From: Acidisoma sp965199065
GTDB taxonomy: Bacteria; Pseudomonadota; Alphaproteobacteria; Acetobacterales; Acetobacteraceae
NCBI RefSeq assembly: GCF_965199065.1
Contig: NZ_CBDAQN010000003.1
Location: 620,001-684,000 of the forward strand
Direction: 5' to 3'
DNA length: 64,000 nucleotides
Every line of letters begins with the position of its first letter. Position 1 is the first letter of the stretch. This document shows, piece after piece, positions 27,994 to 36,821 of the stretch. The translations under genes were made by a program, and so were the position numbers. Under the pieces are notes generated by a model. That model did no database searches, was not told the origin of the DNA, and saw only the letters and a program-made list of their open reading frames with translations.

Positions 27994-29043
27994 TTACCTT
28001 CCTGCGCGCGCCGGCAGGTAGGGCCTCAGCCAGGCCCAGGTGCGGCCGACGCCGGCCACGCTCAACAAAATCGCACCCCACAACGCTAAACTCAGGAACT
28101 GGCTGATGTTGAGCAGGTTGGCCGCCGTCGACACCAGCTGCAGAATGACCAGCGACAACACCAAGCCGCTGACCTTGCCGAAGCCGCCGGCAGGGTCGAT
28201 GCCGCCCAGCACCGCCGCCAGGATCGTGATGAGAAGATAGCTCTCGCCATAGGCGGCGTTGGCCGAGTTGAACCGCGCCATCATGAGCAGGCCAGCGATT
28301 GCCGACAGACCTGCCGACAGCATGTAGACCTTCACCAGAACGCGGCGGGTGTCGATGCCGGAATACCGCACCGCCTGCAGGTTCGAGCCCAGCATCGCCA
28401 CGATATTGCCGAAGGGCGTGCGCGTCAGCAGCACCCCCACCGGGATCGCCACCAGCACGAAGACGATGACCACCATCGGCACGCTGAACACCGAGCCGTT
28501 GCCGATGAACACCATGAAGGGCGGGAACCCGGCGATGACGCCGCCATGGGTGAGGCCGATGGCGATGCCCTTCACCATCGTCATGGTGCCGAGCGTCGCC
28601 AGAATGGGCGAGACGCCGAGATAGGCGATCACCACACCATTCAGCAGGCCGATTGCGCCCGCGACGCAGAAGGCCGCCGCCAGCGCCGCGATGTGCCACG
28701 CCAACATGCTCGCGCCGCCGCCGCTCAGGCCGAAATGGGTGAAGACGTAGGCGGCGGCGAGGGCCGAGAGGTTCGCGGTCGCGATGATCGAGAGATCGAG
28801 GCCGCCCGACAGCAGCGGGATCATCATGGCGAGCGAGAGCACGCCGAGCTCCGGCAACTGGAACGCCATCGAGCGGACGGCTGCTCCGTTGAACAGCCTG
28901 TCGCCGAGCAGCAACGCGAAAAGCACCAGCAACGCGGCGAGCAACGTCAGGAGCCGCAGCAGCACCGGGCTCAGCGCGACGCGTCTCACGCCCGTCTTGA
29001 CCGGCGCCGGAGGCGGGGCGCGGGTAATAGCTTCCGAATTCAT
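27994..29043 (-). CDS. sugar ABC transporter permease 2 (RbsC/LsrD type)
   Basis: Integral membrane subunit of a CUT2-type importer. The 349-residue protein has about nine hydrophobic segments and the family motifs GGLDLSI (after the second segment), GLLNGVVIAYLGVSPILATLGTM and AAVLGGIDPAGGFG. ATG at 29043 overlaps the stop of permease 1 as ATGA. It is the last gene of the operon; beyond it lies the HTH pseudogene. Confidence 0.9.
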   Translation of the reverse strand: MNSEAITRAPPPAPVKTGVRRVALSPVLLRLLTLLAALLVLFALLLGDRLFNGAAVRSMAFQLPELGVLSLAMMIPLLSGGLDLSIIATANLSALAAAYVFTHFGLSGGGASMLAWHIAALAAAFCVAGAIGLLNGVVIAYLGVSPILATLGTMTMVKGIAIGLTHGGVIAGFPPFMVFIGNGSVFSVPMVVIVFVLVAIPVGVLLTRTPFGNIVAMLGSNLQAVRYSGIDTRRVLVKVYMLSAGLSAIAGLLMMARFNSANAAYGESYLLITILAAVLGGIDPAGGFGKVSGLVLSLVILQLVSTAANLLNISQFLSLALWGAILLSVAGVGRTWAWLRPYLPARAGR

Positions 29044-30038
29044 GCCATGACCCTCCGCGCCGAAGCGCGATGACGCTGCCGCTCGACCGCGAGCGCACTC
29101 ACCGCGATGAGGATGACGGCGCCCGTGAAGCATTGCGACCAGTAGGACTGCACGCCGAGCAGCAGCAGCCCGTTCTGCAGGAAGGCGAGCAGCATGACGC
29201 CGAGAATGGTGCCGAAGACGGTCCCGACGCCGCCGGTGAGGCTCGCGCCGCCCAACACGACGGCGGCCAGCACATCGAGTTCGCGACCCACCAGCGCGTT
29301 GGGCGAGACCGACTGCGCATACTGCGCCTGGATCAGCGAGGCCATGCCGGCGACGAACCCCATGTAACCATAGACGAGCAGGTTGAGACGGAAGACCCGG
29401 ATGCCGACGCGCTTGGCCGCCTCCACGTTGCTGCCGAGCGCATAGATCTGACGCCCGATATTGGTGCGGGTGAGCAGAACGGCGGTCACCACGAATGCGC
29501 CGATGAGCCCGATCATCTGCAGGTTGAACACGTACGGGTTCTGCTGCGCGTCCGTATAGACGACCCAGTTCGCTCCGTTCACGAACCAGTCCGGCAACTG
29601 GAAGATCTCGTTGCCGTGCGTGAAGAACATGAGCAGACCGAAGAACACGTTGAGCGTTGCGATGGTGACGATGATGCTGGAGAGACCGAGCGTGCCGATG
29701 AGCAGCGCGTTGAGCAGCCCACACGCGATGCCGATGACGGCCGAGATGGCGATGACCTCGATCCAGCCGACGTTGTAGTGGTTGGCGACGGTCATCGCGA
29801 TGTACTGCGCGACCGAGGCCGTGGCGGTGAAGGAGATGTCGATCCCGCCAGCGATGAGCACGACCAGCAGCCCCGCCGCCAACATGCCCGAGAAGGCGTA
29901 CGAGGTGAGCAGATCAAGCATGTTCTGGGCAGTGAGGAATGACCGCGTCGTCATGGACAGGAAAACGACGAGCGCGACGACGACAAGCAGGAGCTTGCCC
30001 TCATGGCTGTGCAGAAGACCGCTGAACATCTTAGGCAT
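29040..30038 (-). CDS. sugar ABC transporter permease 1 (RbsC/LsrC type)
   Basis: Second membrane subunit of the same importer, 332 residues. It shows AGGIDISFTATASVAQYIA, the conserved loop GLLNALLIGTLGLSSIIVTIATLNVF, ALGSNVEAAKRVGI and VVLGGASLTGGVGTVFGTILG. The ATG at 30038 lies inside the last codons of the ATPase gene (8-bp overlap). Two distinct permeases with one ATPase suggest a heterodimeric channel, as in Lsr- and Rha-type systems. Confidence 0.92.
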   Translation of the reverse strand: MPKMFSGLLHSHEGKLLLVVVALVVFLSMTTRSFLTAQNMLDLLTSYAFSGMLAAGLLVVLIAGGIDISFTATASVAQYIAMTVANHYNVGWIEVIAISAVIGIACGLLNALLIGTLGLSSIIVTIATLNVFFGLLMFFTHGNEIFQLPDWFVNGANWVVYTDAQQNPYVFNLQMIGLIGAFVVTAVLLTRTNIGRQIYALGSNVEAAKRVGIRVFRLNLLVYGYMGFVAGMASLIQAQYAQSVSPNALVGRELDVLAAVVLGGASLTGGVGTVFGTILGVMLLAFLQNGLLLLGVQSYWSQCFTGAVILIAVSALAVERQRHRASARRVMA

Positions 30039-31515
30039 CGATGGCCTCCCGCAGAGCGGTTTCGGAGATCTGCGCGGGCTGGAACTCGCCGCGGAGACGC
30101 CCGCCATGCATCACCAGGATGCGGTGCGAATGATACAGCACCTCGGGAATTTCGTCCGAGATCATCATCACCGCCATGCCACTCGCCGCCAGCCGCTTGA
30201 CGATGGCGTAGATGCCGTCCTTGGCGTTGATGTCGACGCCGACCGTCGGGCTGTCGAGGATGAGCACGCGCGGCTGCGTCGCCAGCCACTTGGCGAGCAC
30301 CACGCGCTGCTGGTTGCCGCCGGAGAGGGTGCGCACCGGGTTCTCGGGGTCGGACACCTTGATGCCGAGTTGCTCGATCCAGTCCGCGACCGCGCTCCGC
30401 TTCTGGTCCATGCGCAACAGGCCGAGCGGCCCCGCGAGCTTCTCGAGGATCGAAAGCACGATGTTGGAGGCGATCGGCTGCTCCAAGACCAGCCCGAGCG
30501 AAAGCCGGTCCTCGGACACGTAGGCGATGCCCTGGTCGATCGCCGCGCGGTTGGAGTGCAGGGCAACCGGCGAGCCGTTGAGTCGGATTTCGCCGCTGTC
30601 GGGCGGCCGCATGCCGAACAGCGACAACGCAAGCTCGGTGCGGCCCGAACCCAGCAGCCCGATGACGCCGAGAATCTCGCCCTGGCGGAGGTCGAGGCTG
30701 ATATCCTCGAAATCTCCCGTCCGCGAAAGATTCCGCACGGAGAGCACCACGGGCGCGGCTGAGAGATCCGGCACCGCGATTTTGTAGTCGAATTCATGGC
30801 CGGTCATCAGCGAGCCCAGCCGGCGCGGCGTCATCTCCTGCGCGTCCCAGGTGCCAAGCTTGCGCCCGTCGCGCAACACCGTGACGCGCTCCGCGATCTC
30901 CAGCACCTCGTCGAGGCGATGACTGACGAAGACAACGGCGATGCCGCGCCGCTTCAGTTCGCGGGTAATGCCGAGCAGCGTGTCGACCTCGGTGCGGGTC
31001 AACGAGGCCGTCGGCTCATCCATGATGACAAGCCGCGCCTCGGCCGCCAGCGCACGGCAGATGGCGACGAGCTGGCGCTGGGCGATGGAGAGGTCGCCGA
31101 CCTTCGCCTCGGGGTCGAGCGACACGCCGATGCGCTCGATGGCGGCCACAGCCGTGGCGCGGATGCGACGGCGATTGACCCCATGCAGCCCGTTCAGATG
31201 CTGGGCGAAGGCGATGTTCTCGGCGACCGTAAGATCGGGGAACAGCGACAAATCCTGGTAGATGACCTGAATACCGATGCGCGTACTGTCGGACGGCGTC
31301 AGATGCGGATATTCCACACCGTCGATCATGATGACGCCACCGGAATCGGGCGGCTGCACGCCCGAGATGATCTTGATCAGCGTCGACTTGCCGGAACCGT
31401 TCTCGCCGGCGAGGCAATGCACCTCGCCGGCGTCGATGGTCAGATCAACATCCGCCAGCGCCGTAACGCCGCCGAAATGCTTGGAGATGCCGGTCATCTC
31501 GATGAAAATGGGCAA
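30031..31515 (-). CDS. sugar ABC transporter ATP-binding protein (RbsA type, duplicated ABC)
   Basis: The 494-residue protein carries two ABC domains. The first has Walker A GENGSGKST, signature-like LSIAQRQLVAICRAL and Walker B LVIMDEPTASL. The second has a degenerate Walker A GLLGSGRTELAL but a good LSGGNQQRVVLAKWLA signature and VLILDSPTVGVD. This asymmetry is normal for RbsA/XylG/LsrA ATPases of monosaccharide importers. A strong hairpin lies in the 69-bp gap before it. Confidence 0.94.
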   Translation of the reverse strand: MPIFIEMTGISKHFGGVTALADVDLTIDAGEVHCLAGENGSGKSTLIKIISGVQPPDSGGVIMIDGVEYPHLTPSDSTRIGIQVIYQDLSLFPDLTVAENIAFAQHLNGLHGVNRRRIRATAVAAIERIGVSLDPEAKVGDLSIAQRQLVAICRALAAEARLVIMDEPTASLTRTEVDTLLGITRELKRRGIAVVFVSHRLDEVLEIAERVTVLRDGRKLGTWDAQEMTPRRLGSLMTGHEFDYKIAVPDLSAAPVVLSVRNLSRTGDFEDISLDLRQGEILGVIGLLGSGRTELALSLFGMRPPDSGEIRLNGSPVALHSNRAAIDQGIAYVSEDRLSLGLVLEQPIASNIVLSILEKLAGPLGLLRMDQKRSAVADWIEQLGIKVSDPENPVRTLSGGNQQRVVLAKWLATQPRVLILDSPTVGVDINAKDGIYAIVKRLAASGMAVMMISDEIPEVLYHSHRILVMHGGRLRGEFQPAQISETALREAIDA

Positions 31516-31534
31516 GCGTCAGGCCCTCATGTCG

Positions 31535-31562
31535 AGCGAGGGCGGCATGATCCGCCCTCGCT
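31535..31562 (-). promoter_or_regulatory. strong intra-operon hairpin between binding-protein and ATPase genes
   Basis: AGCGAGGGCGG (31535-31545) and CCGCCCTCGCT (31552-31562) form a perfect 11-bp stem with a 6-base loop. It sits 3' of the binding-protein gene and 5' of the ATPase gene. Without a U-tract it is more likely an mRNA-stabilising or partial-termination element that keeps binding protein in excess over the membrane complex, a common arrangement in ABC operons. Confidence 0.6.
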
Positions 31563-31584
31563 GTTTCACCATCAAAGCCCGGTT

Positions 31585-32610
31585 TCAGAGCCCGGTCTGG
31601 GCAATGATCTGGTTGATGTTCGATTTGTCGAAGGAAAGGATACGGTCGACGCTGATGAGCTTGTTCGGCGCATCCACCGTCGCCTTGCCCATGCCCGGGA
31701 TCTCGATACCCGTCTCGATCTTGGCGCCCGTCAGCACAAGGCTGGCGACGGCGACCATCGCGTAGCCGGCATCCTTCGGGCTCCACAGGAAGCCCTGGCG
31801 GATAACGCCCGCCTCGATCAGCGGCTTGCCCTGCGACGGGATGATCGTGCCGACGATCGAAATCTTATGCTGCAGGTGCTTCTGGCGAATGATGTTGCCG
31901 GCGCCGATCGGCCCGTTGGAGCCGAAGCCCAGAATGCCGCGAACATTCGGATAGGCCTCGATGACCTGGGACGTCACCTGCTCCGAGGTGTCGATCTCAT
32001 CGGCGCCCGGGAAACGCGACGTCGCCAGCTTCATGTTCGGATAGTTCTTGAGCTGGTAGGCAATCGCCGCATCGGCCCACTTGTTGTGCAGCGGCGTCGT
32101 CAACGTGCCGACATAGATGACGTATTCGCCCTTCTCGCCCATGTCGCCGGCGAGCGCCTTCATCTGCATCTCGCCGAAGACGGTGGAATCGAGCAGCTCG
32201 ACATCCCAGGTGCGGCCGTCCTGGTTGGGGCCTTCCTGGGTGATGACGATGATGCCTGCCTGCTGCGCGCGCGCCAGCACCGGGGCCAGCACCTTCACGT
32301 CGAGCGGCACGAGGCCCAGCACATCGACCTTCTTGGCGATCTGGTCCTCGACGAGGCGAACCTGCTGCGCGGGATCGACGTTGACCGGCCCTACCATCGA
32401 CGTGTTGATGCCGAACTTCTGCCCGCCCTCGACGAGGCCCTCGTTGAGGAAGTTGAACCACGGCACGCCCTGGATCTTGACGACGGTGGTCATGTTCTTC
32501 TCGGCAGCCGCACGCGCGAGGCGCGGCACGCCGGCGGCGGCGAGAGCGCCGGCACCCAGAATTCCCGCCGCGCGGCGACGGCTGATCGGCATTTCGATGA
32601 TTGTCTTCAT
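31585..32610 (-). CDS. periplasmic sugar-binding protein of ABC transporter (LsrB/RhaS-like)
   Basis: The 341-residue protein has an RR-containing signal sequence (SRRRAAGILGAGALAAAG, cleavage near residue 35), then a type I periplasmic-binding fold: VVKIQGVPWFNFLNEGLVEGGQKFG, DPAQQVRLVEDQIAKKVDVLGLVPLD, ILGFGSNGPIGAGNIIRQ and QGFLWSPKDAGYAMVAVASL. It resembles binding proteins often labelled autoinducer-2 or rhamnose binding, but no lsrK, lsrF or lsrG is nearby, so an ordinary sugar or sugar alcohol ligand is more likely. Start at ATG 32610. Confidence 0.88.
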   Translation of the reverse strand: MKTIIEMPISRRRAAGILGAGALAAAGVPRLARAAAEKNMTTVVKIQGVPWFNFLNEGLVEGGQKFGINTSMVGPVNVDPAQQVRLVEDQIAKKVDVLGLVPLDVKVLAPVLARAQQAGIIVITQEGPNQDGRTWDVELLDSTVFGEMQMKALAGDMGEKGEYVIYVGTLTTPLHNKWADAAIAYQLKNYPNMKLATSRFPGADEIDTSEQVTSQVIEAYPNVRGILGFGSNGPIGAGNIIRQKHLQHKISIVGTIIPSQGKPLIEAGVIRQGFLWSPKDAGYAMVAVASLVLTGAKIETGIEIPGMGKATVDAPNKLISVDRILSFDKSNINQIIAQTGL

Positions 32611-32677
32611 AACTTGGCTTCCCTGTGTGATCGTTGCGATCTTTTTATCTTGTCCAGGCACGGAAGTTTCTCTGTCG

Positions 32678-33607
32678 TCACACCTCCGCCAACAATCGTT
32701 CGACCGCCTGCGGCCCCAGCCCGGCGCGCTCCTCGGGCGGCGTCGCCACCACAAGTGCAGCCGCGGCATTCGCATACCGCGCCGCGTCGCGCAAAGGGTC
32801 TCCGGCGGCCAGACGGGCGCCGAGGGCACCGGCGAAGGCGTCTCCCGCGCCATGAGTGGAACAAACCACAACATCATGCGCCGGGACAGTGGCATGCGCG
32901 CCATCCCGCTCCGCGATAGCCAGACCATGACCGCCGGCCGTGACGATCACGCAGGGCACCAAGCCAAGCAGCGCGCGAGCCGCATGAGCGGCGCCCGCCG
33001 CGCTCTCCACCGGAGAACCGCAGAGCGCCTCGGCCTCCACCGCATTGACGACGAGAATGTCGACCCGCGTGAGCAACGCCAGCGGCAGCTCCCGCATCGG
33101 CGCGGCATTGAGAATGACGCGCGCGCCACCCGAACGCGCCGCCTCGGCCGCTGCGACATTGGCCGCCTCCGGCACCTCATTCTGCAGCAGCAGCCAATGC
33201 GCGCCACCGATGAGCGCTGCCGCCGCCGCCACCGCTTCGCCTCCGAGCGACAGATTCACGCCGGAGACGATGACGGCGCCGTAGTCGCCATGCGGCTCGA
33301 CCAGCGCCACGCTCACGCCGGAGGAAGCACCGGGCACGACCCGCACCGCCTGCGTGTCCACCCCCTGCTGCTGGAGGTGCCCGATGAGCCGGCGGCCGAA
33401 GTCATCCTCGCCGACGGCGCCGATCATGCCGGTGCGGGCGCCGTGGCGCGCGGCCTCCACCGCCTGGTTGCCGCCCTTCCCGCCCTCCTTCAGCGACCAG
33501 CCCTGCCCGACCATGGTCTCGCCAAGCCGTGGCCGGCCCGGGGCCTGGACCATGATGTCCAGATGCAGGCTGCCGAAAACCACAACGTCCACCGGGTGCC
33601 CGCTCAT
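32678..33607 (-). CDS. PfkB-family carbohydrate kinase (ribokinase-like)
   Basis: Phosphorylates a sugar with ATP. The 309-residue product shows the N-terminal FGSLHLD, the substrate loop GGKGGNQAVEAARHGA, VNAVEAEAL, and the C-terminal anion hole and catalytic base in STHGAGDAFAGALGA. It follows the RpiR gene with a 4-bp overlap and precedes the transporter genes. The sugar cannot be named: the substrate loop is ribokinase-like, but the operon lacks rbsD. Confidence 0.9.
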   Translation of the reverse strand: MSGHPVDVVVFGSLHLDIMVQAPGRPRLGETMVGQGWSLKEGGKGGNQAVEAARHGARTGMIGAVGEDDFGRRLIGHLQQQGVDTQAVRVVPGASSGVSVALVEPHGDYGAVIVSGVNLSLGGEAVAAAAALIGGAHWLLLQNEVPEAANVAAAEAARSGGARVILNAAPMRELPLALLTRVDILVVNAVEAEALCGSPVESAAGAAHAARALLGLVPCVIVTAGGHGLAIAERDGAHATVPAHDVVVCSTHGAGDAFAGALGARLAAGDPLRDAARYANAAAALVVATPPEERAGLGPQAVERLLAEV

Positions 33608-34497
33608 GTCGCGTGCCGCCCGCGCGACGGGGAGACGGATGCCATCGTGCGCCGCAGATTGGCCTCGGTGGTTGTCAGATCGCGCTGGGCGACGGCCACG
33701 AAGAGCGCGTCGAGGATGTTGAGCTGGGCAATGCGCGCCGCCGCATTCTCCCCCGTCAGCGGCGAGCCCTGGGCCGTGGACGCGAGCACCACTTCGGCCA
33801 TACGCGCGAGGCGGGAGGCCGCGTGGTTTGTGATGACGATGGTGCCGGCGCCATTCGCTCGGGCCAGCGCGATGGCGCGGATGATCGCCTCGGTTTCCCC
33901 CGAGTGCGAGAAGCCGACGGCCACGTCCCCAGGAGCGAGCAGCGACGCCGACATGCGCATCATATGGGTGTCGTCGAAGACCGCCGCGCGCACGCCGACG
34001 CGCAGGAACTTGTGCGCCACATCACGGGCGATCTGCGCCGAGCCGCCGAGGCCGTAAAAATCCCGCTGCCGGGCACCGGCCAGCAGATCGGTGGCAGCGG
34101 TGAAAGCGCCGACATCGAGGATGGCGAGCGTCTCCTCCAGCGCCTGCACGGCGGTGCGGAAGACCTTCTTGAGGATTGTGGCGGCATCGTCGCCCGCCAT
34201 GAGCTGCTCGTGAAGTTCGGCGGTCGGCAGCTCGTTATAGGCGGCGATTTGGCTACGCATCTCCCGGAAGCCGGCAAAGCCGAGCTTCTTGGCGAGTTTC
34301 ACCACCATGGCCTCGGAGACGGCGGCATCCCGGGCCACATCGGCCAAGGCAGTCTCGGCGTTGAAGCGACGGTCGGTCAGCATGAGGTCGACGATGCGCG
34401 TCTCCAACGCCGTCAGTTCCGGCAGGCGAGAGCGGATCGCCGGGCCGATCTGCCGCGGATCGCGGAGCGACATCTGGTTCAACGGATGGCCGTTCAA
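33604..34497 (-). CDS. RpiR-family transcriptional regulator (HTH-SIS)
   Basis: The 297-residue protein has an N-terminal HTH_6 domain (TALETRIVDLMLTD, then TALADVARDAAVSEAMVVKLAKKLGFAGFREMR) and a C-terminal SIS sugar-phosphate-binding domain (DFYGLGGSAQIARDVAHKFLRVG, VAVGFSHSGETEAIIRAIALA, VITNHAASRLARMAEVVL). It is the likely local regulator and overlaps both neighbours by 4 bp. A candidate operator is the inverted repeat at 35533-35562 upstream of the operon. Confidence 0.93.
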   Translation of the reverse strand: MNGHPLNQMSLRDPRQIGPAIRSRLPELTALETRIVDLMLTDRRFNAETALADVARDAAVSEAMVVKLAKKLGFAGFREMRSQIAAYNELPTAELHEQLMAGDDAATILKKVFRTAVQALEETLAILDVGAFTAATDLLAGARQRDFYGLGGSAQIARDVAHKFLRVGVRAAVFDDTHMMRMSASLLAPGDVAVGFSHSGETEAIIRAIALARANGAGTIVITNHAASRLARMAEVVLASTAQGSPLTGENAAARIAQLNILDALFVAVAQRDLTTTEANLRRTMASVSPSRGRHAT

Positions 34498-35486
34498 GGA
34501 GGGGCGCGCGATGGGCCGAGCAGCGCCTCCTGGATGATGCGTTGTCCCGCCACCGCATCCTGCCGGTTGAGCACCTCCGGGAGACGGTTATCGGCCTCGA
34601 GACGGTCGACGACGGTCAGCATGCCGCGGACGGTCGCAATGTTGGCCGAACATTCGGCGACCGGGTCGAGGCCGCTGATGTCCGGGAAAGTGTCGAAATA
34701 GATGGCGCCCTCGTAGCCGTCGCGCCGGATCTGGCGCAGCAGCTCGATGGTCTGGACAGTGTGGACGGCGCCGACCATCAGCCCGTCGTCGCGCTTGCCG
34801 TAGCCGTCGTTCAAATGGACGCCGAGCAGGCGGCAATGACGCGCCACGAGAGCCGCCGAACACGCCGGCTGTTCGCCCGCATAGAGCACATGGGCGAAGT
34901 CGAGCGTGACGCCGATGTTGGGTAGCCCGATCTCGCGGATGGCGAGCAAGGTCGTGCCGATATCGGCGAGCAGCGCATGGGCACGGGGCTCGTCGGGCTT
35001 GTATTCGATGCTGACGGCAATCTGCGGATTGTGGGCCGCGACCTCGGCGAGCCCAGCGATCTCGAGCGCCCAAAGCTGACCATAATCGGCGGCGAAGGCA
35101 TGGTCGAAGCCATCCTGCCCGAGCCAGACGGTCATCAGATTTCCGCCGCATTGGGCCAGCGCGTCGAGACCGCGCTTCGTGAGGTCGATGGCGCGCCGCC
35201 TTACCATAGGGTCCGGATTGGTGAAGGCGCCCGCTTTGTACGCCGGGTCGCCGTAGTAGCGCATGGCGAAACCGTTGAGGGCGAGGCCGAGATCGGCGGC
35301 CTGCTTTGCCACCTCACCAGGCGGCCCGCTGCCGAGATGGTCGGGATAGTTGAGGTCGACGCCGGATAATCCCTCGACCGTGGCGGCACGCGCCATGAGC
35401 TGGCGCGTGCCGGGTTTGCCCGATCCGGCTGGCCAGTACAGCTCAGGCCGCGATGCAAACGAGTTGAGGCGTGTCGCGAACAGCAC
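34494..35486 (-). CDS. sugar phosphate isomerase/epimerase (xylose isomerase-like TIM barrel)
   Basis: AP-endonuclease-2 fold protein. From GTG at 35486 (VLFATRLNSF) it has 330 residues. Metal-binding-type residues are visible in IAVSIEYKPDEP (Glu), GVTLDFAHVLYAG (Asp, His), LLGVHLNDGYGKRDD (His, Asp) and AIYFDTFPD. This GTG has a GGGAGA box upstream; the frame is open to a TTG at 35543 with less support. It is the first gene of the operon, translationally coupled to the RpiR gene. The exact isomerisation or epimerisation is not determinable. Confidence 0.85.
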   Translation of the reverse strand: MLFATRLNSFASRPELYWPAGSGKPGTRQLMARAATVEGLSGVDLNYPDHLGSGPPGEVAKQAADLGLALNGFAMRYYGDPAYKAGAFTNPDPMVRRRAIDLTKRGLDALAQCGGNLMTVWLGQDGFDHAFAADYGQLWALEIAGLAEVAAHNPQIAVSIEYKPDEPRAHALLADIGTTLLAIREIGLPNIGVTLDFAHVLYAGEQPACSAALVARHCRLLGVHLNDGYGKRDDGLMVGAVHTVQTIELLRQIRRDGYEGAIYFDTFPDISGLDPVAECSANIATVRGMLTVVDRLEADNRLPEVLNRQDAVAGQRIIQEALLGPSRAPP

Positions 35487-35532
35487 GAGACGACATCTCC
35501 CTTGGCCGATCTTGAGGTCCGGCCTTGCTGCG

Positions 35533-35562
35533 ACTTTACTCAACGGAGACCGAAAGTAAAGT
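35533..35562. promoter_or_regulatory. inverted repeat in divergent promoter region (candidate RpiR operator)
   Basis: ACTTTACT (35533-35540) and AGTAAAGT (35555-35562) form a perfect 8-bp inverted repeat with a 14-bp spacer, AT-rich against the GC-rich background. It lies midway between the divergent epimerase operon and the FAH-family gene. A smaller hairpin (CTTCTG/CAGAAG, 35566-35586) follows in the FAH leader. Confidence 0.5.
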
Positions 35563-35628
35563 GAACTTCTGCGGTCTTGCCAGAAGCGGCGACGCCTCCC
35601 AAGCTCGGCCTACAGGGAGACAGCCGCC

Positions 35629-36814
35629 ATGACCTACGAAGACCTTCTGCCCCAGAATCTTTTGCCCAAGGATCGGGAGCGCGCGACATTGATCGGCCGG
35701 GTCTTCGACCCCGCTGTCGGCGGTCCCTGCATCGTGCACCTGCGCGGCGATGTGCTGGTCGATGTGACGGGCGCGGGCCCAACGGTCTCGGCGCTTCTGG
35801 AAGGCGCGGATCCGGTGGCGGCTCTTCGAGGCCGTTCCGGCTGAGCGGAGCTGGCCCGTGGCCGAGGTGCTGGAAAACAGCATGGCGCGGCGGCATGACC
35901 AGCCGCATCTGCTGGCACCCTGCGATCTGCAGGCGGTGAAGGCCTGCGGCGTGACCTTCGCCCGATCCATGGTGGAGCGCGTGATCGAGGAACGGGCGCG
36001 GGGCGACTTCCGGGCGGCGGCAGCCATCCGCGAGCAGATCGGTAACGCCGTGGGTGGGCAGTTGCGCGACCTCAAGCCGGGCTCGCCCGAAGCCGCGCAC
36101 GCGAAGGAGGTGCTGATGGAGGCCGGCTATTGGTCTCAGTATCTCGAAGTCGGCATAGGCCCGGATGCGGAGGTCTTCACGAAGGCGCCGGTCATGTCGT
36201 CCGTCGGGCTCGGCGCCGAGATCGGGATCCTGCGCAAGTCGGTCTGGAACAATCCAGAGCCGGAAGCGGTGGTGGTGGTCAACAGCCGTGGCGAGATCCT
36301 CGGCGCGACGCTCGGCAACGACGTAAACCTGCGCGATATCGAGGGGCGCAGCGCGCTGTTGCTTGGCAAGGCGAAGGACAACAACGCCTCCTCCACCATC
36401 GGGCCGTTCATCCGGCTGTTCGATGCGTCGTTCACGCTGGACGATGTCCGCGGCCTCGAACTATCGCTGAAGGTCAGCGGCGCGGACGATGGCTATGTGC
36501 TTGAGGGGTCAAGCTCGATGCGGGAGATCAGCCGCGACCCGACGGAGCTGGTGCAGCATACGATTGGGCGGCATCACCAGTATCCGGACGGGTTCGTGCT
36601 GTTTCTGGGCACGTTGTTCGCGCCGGTTCAGGATCGCGACCAGCCCGGCCAGGGTTTCACGCACAAGACAGGCGACCGGGTGGAGATCGCGGCGGCACCG
36701 CTCGGGACGCTGGTGAATATCGTAACCTATGCCGAGGAAGCCGCGCCTTGGGTGTTCGGGATCGGCGCGTTGATGCGGAACCTCGCTGGGCGGGGCTTGT
36801 TGGAGGCGAGTTGA
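35629..36814 (+). pseudogene. fumarylacetoacetate hydrolase family protein, interrupted by a one-base frameshift
   Basis: Two adjacent open frames make one FAH-family (COG3970-like) protein of about 395 residues. The first (35629-35844) begins MTYEDLLPQNLLPKD and ends out of frame after GADPVA. The second frame, entered at about 35822, continues LFEAVPAERSWPVAEVLENSM and runs to 36814 with the catalytic features SQYLEVGIGPDAEVFTKA, WNNPEPEAVVVV, LGNDVNLRDIEGRSALLLGKAKDNNAS and IGRHHQYPDGFVLFLGTLFAP. Removing one G within 35815-35821 (GTGGCGG) restores a single frame. Enzymes of this group cleave or dehydrate 2-keto-3-deoxy sugar acids. It is divergent from the sugar operon. It may be a true mutation or an assembly error. 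Confidence 0.82.
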
Positions 36815-36821
36815 GCACGGG

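Noticed and set aside
27527..29098. 523-codon minus-strand open frame covering the permease gene
   Set aside because: Most of it is an out-of-frame shadow of permease 2; only its last third is meaningful and is recorded as the HTH pseudogene.
31585..32610. Assignment of the operon to autoinducer-2 uptake (lsr)
   Set aside because: The binding protein is only LsrB-like; LsrK, LsrF and LsrG are absent and the regulator is RpiR, not LsrR.
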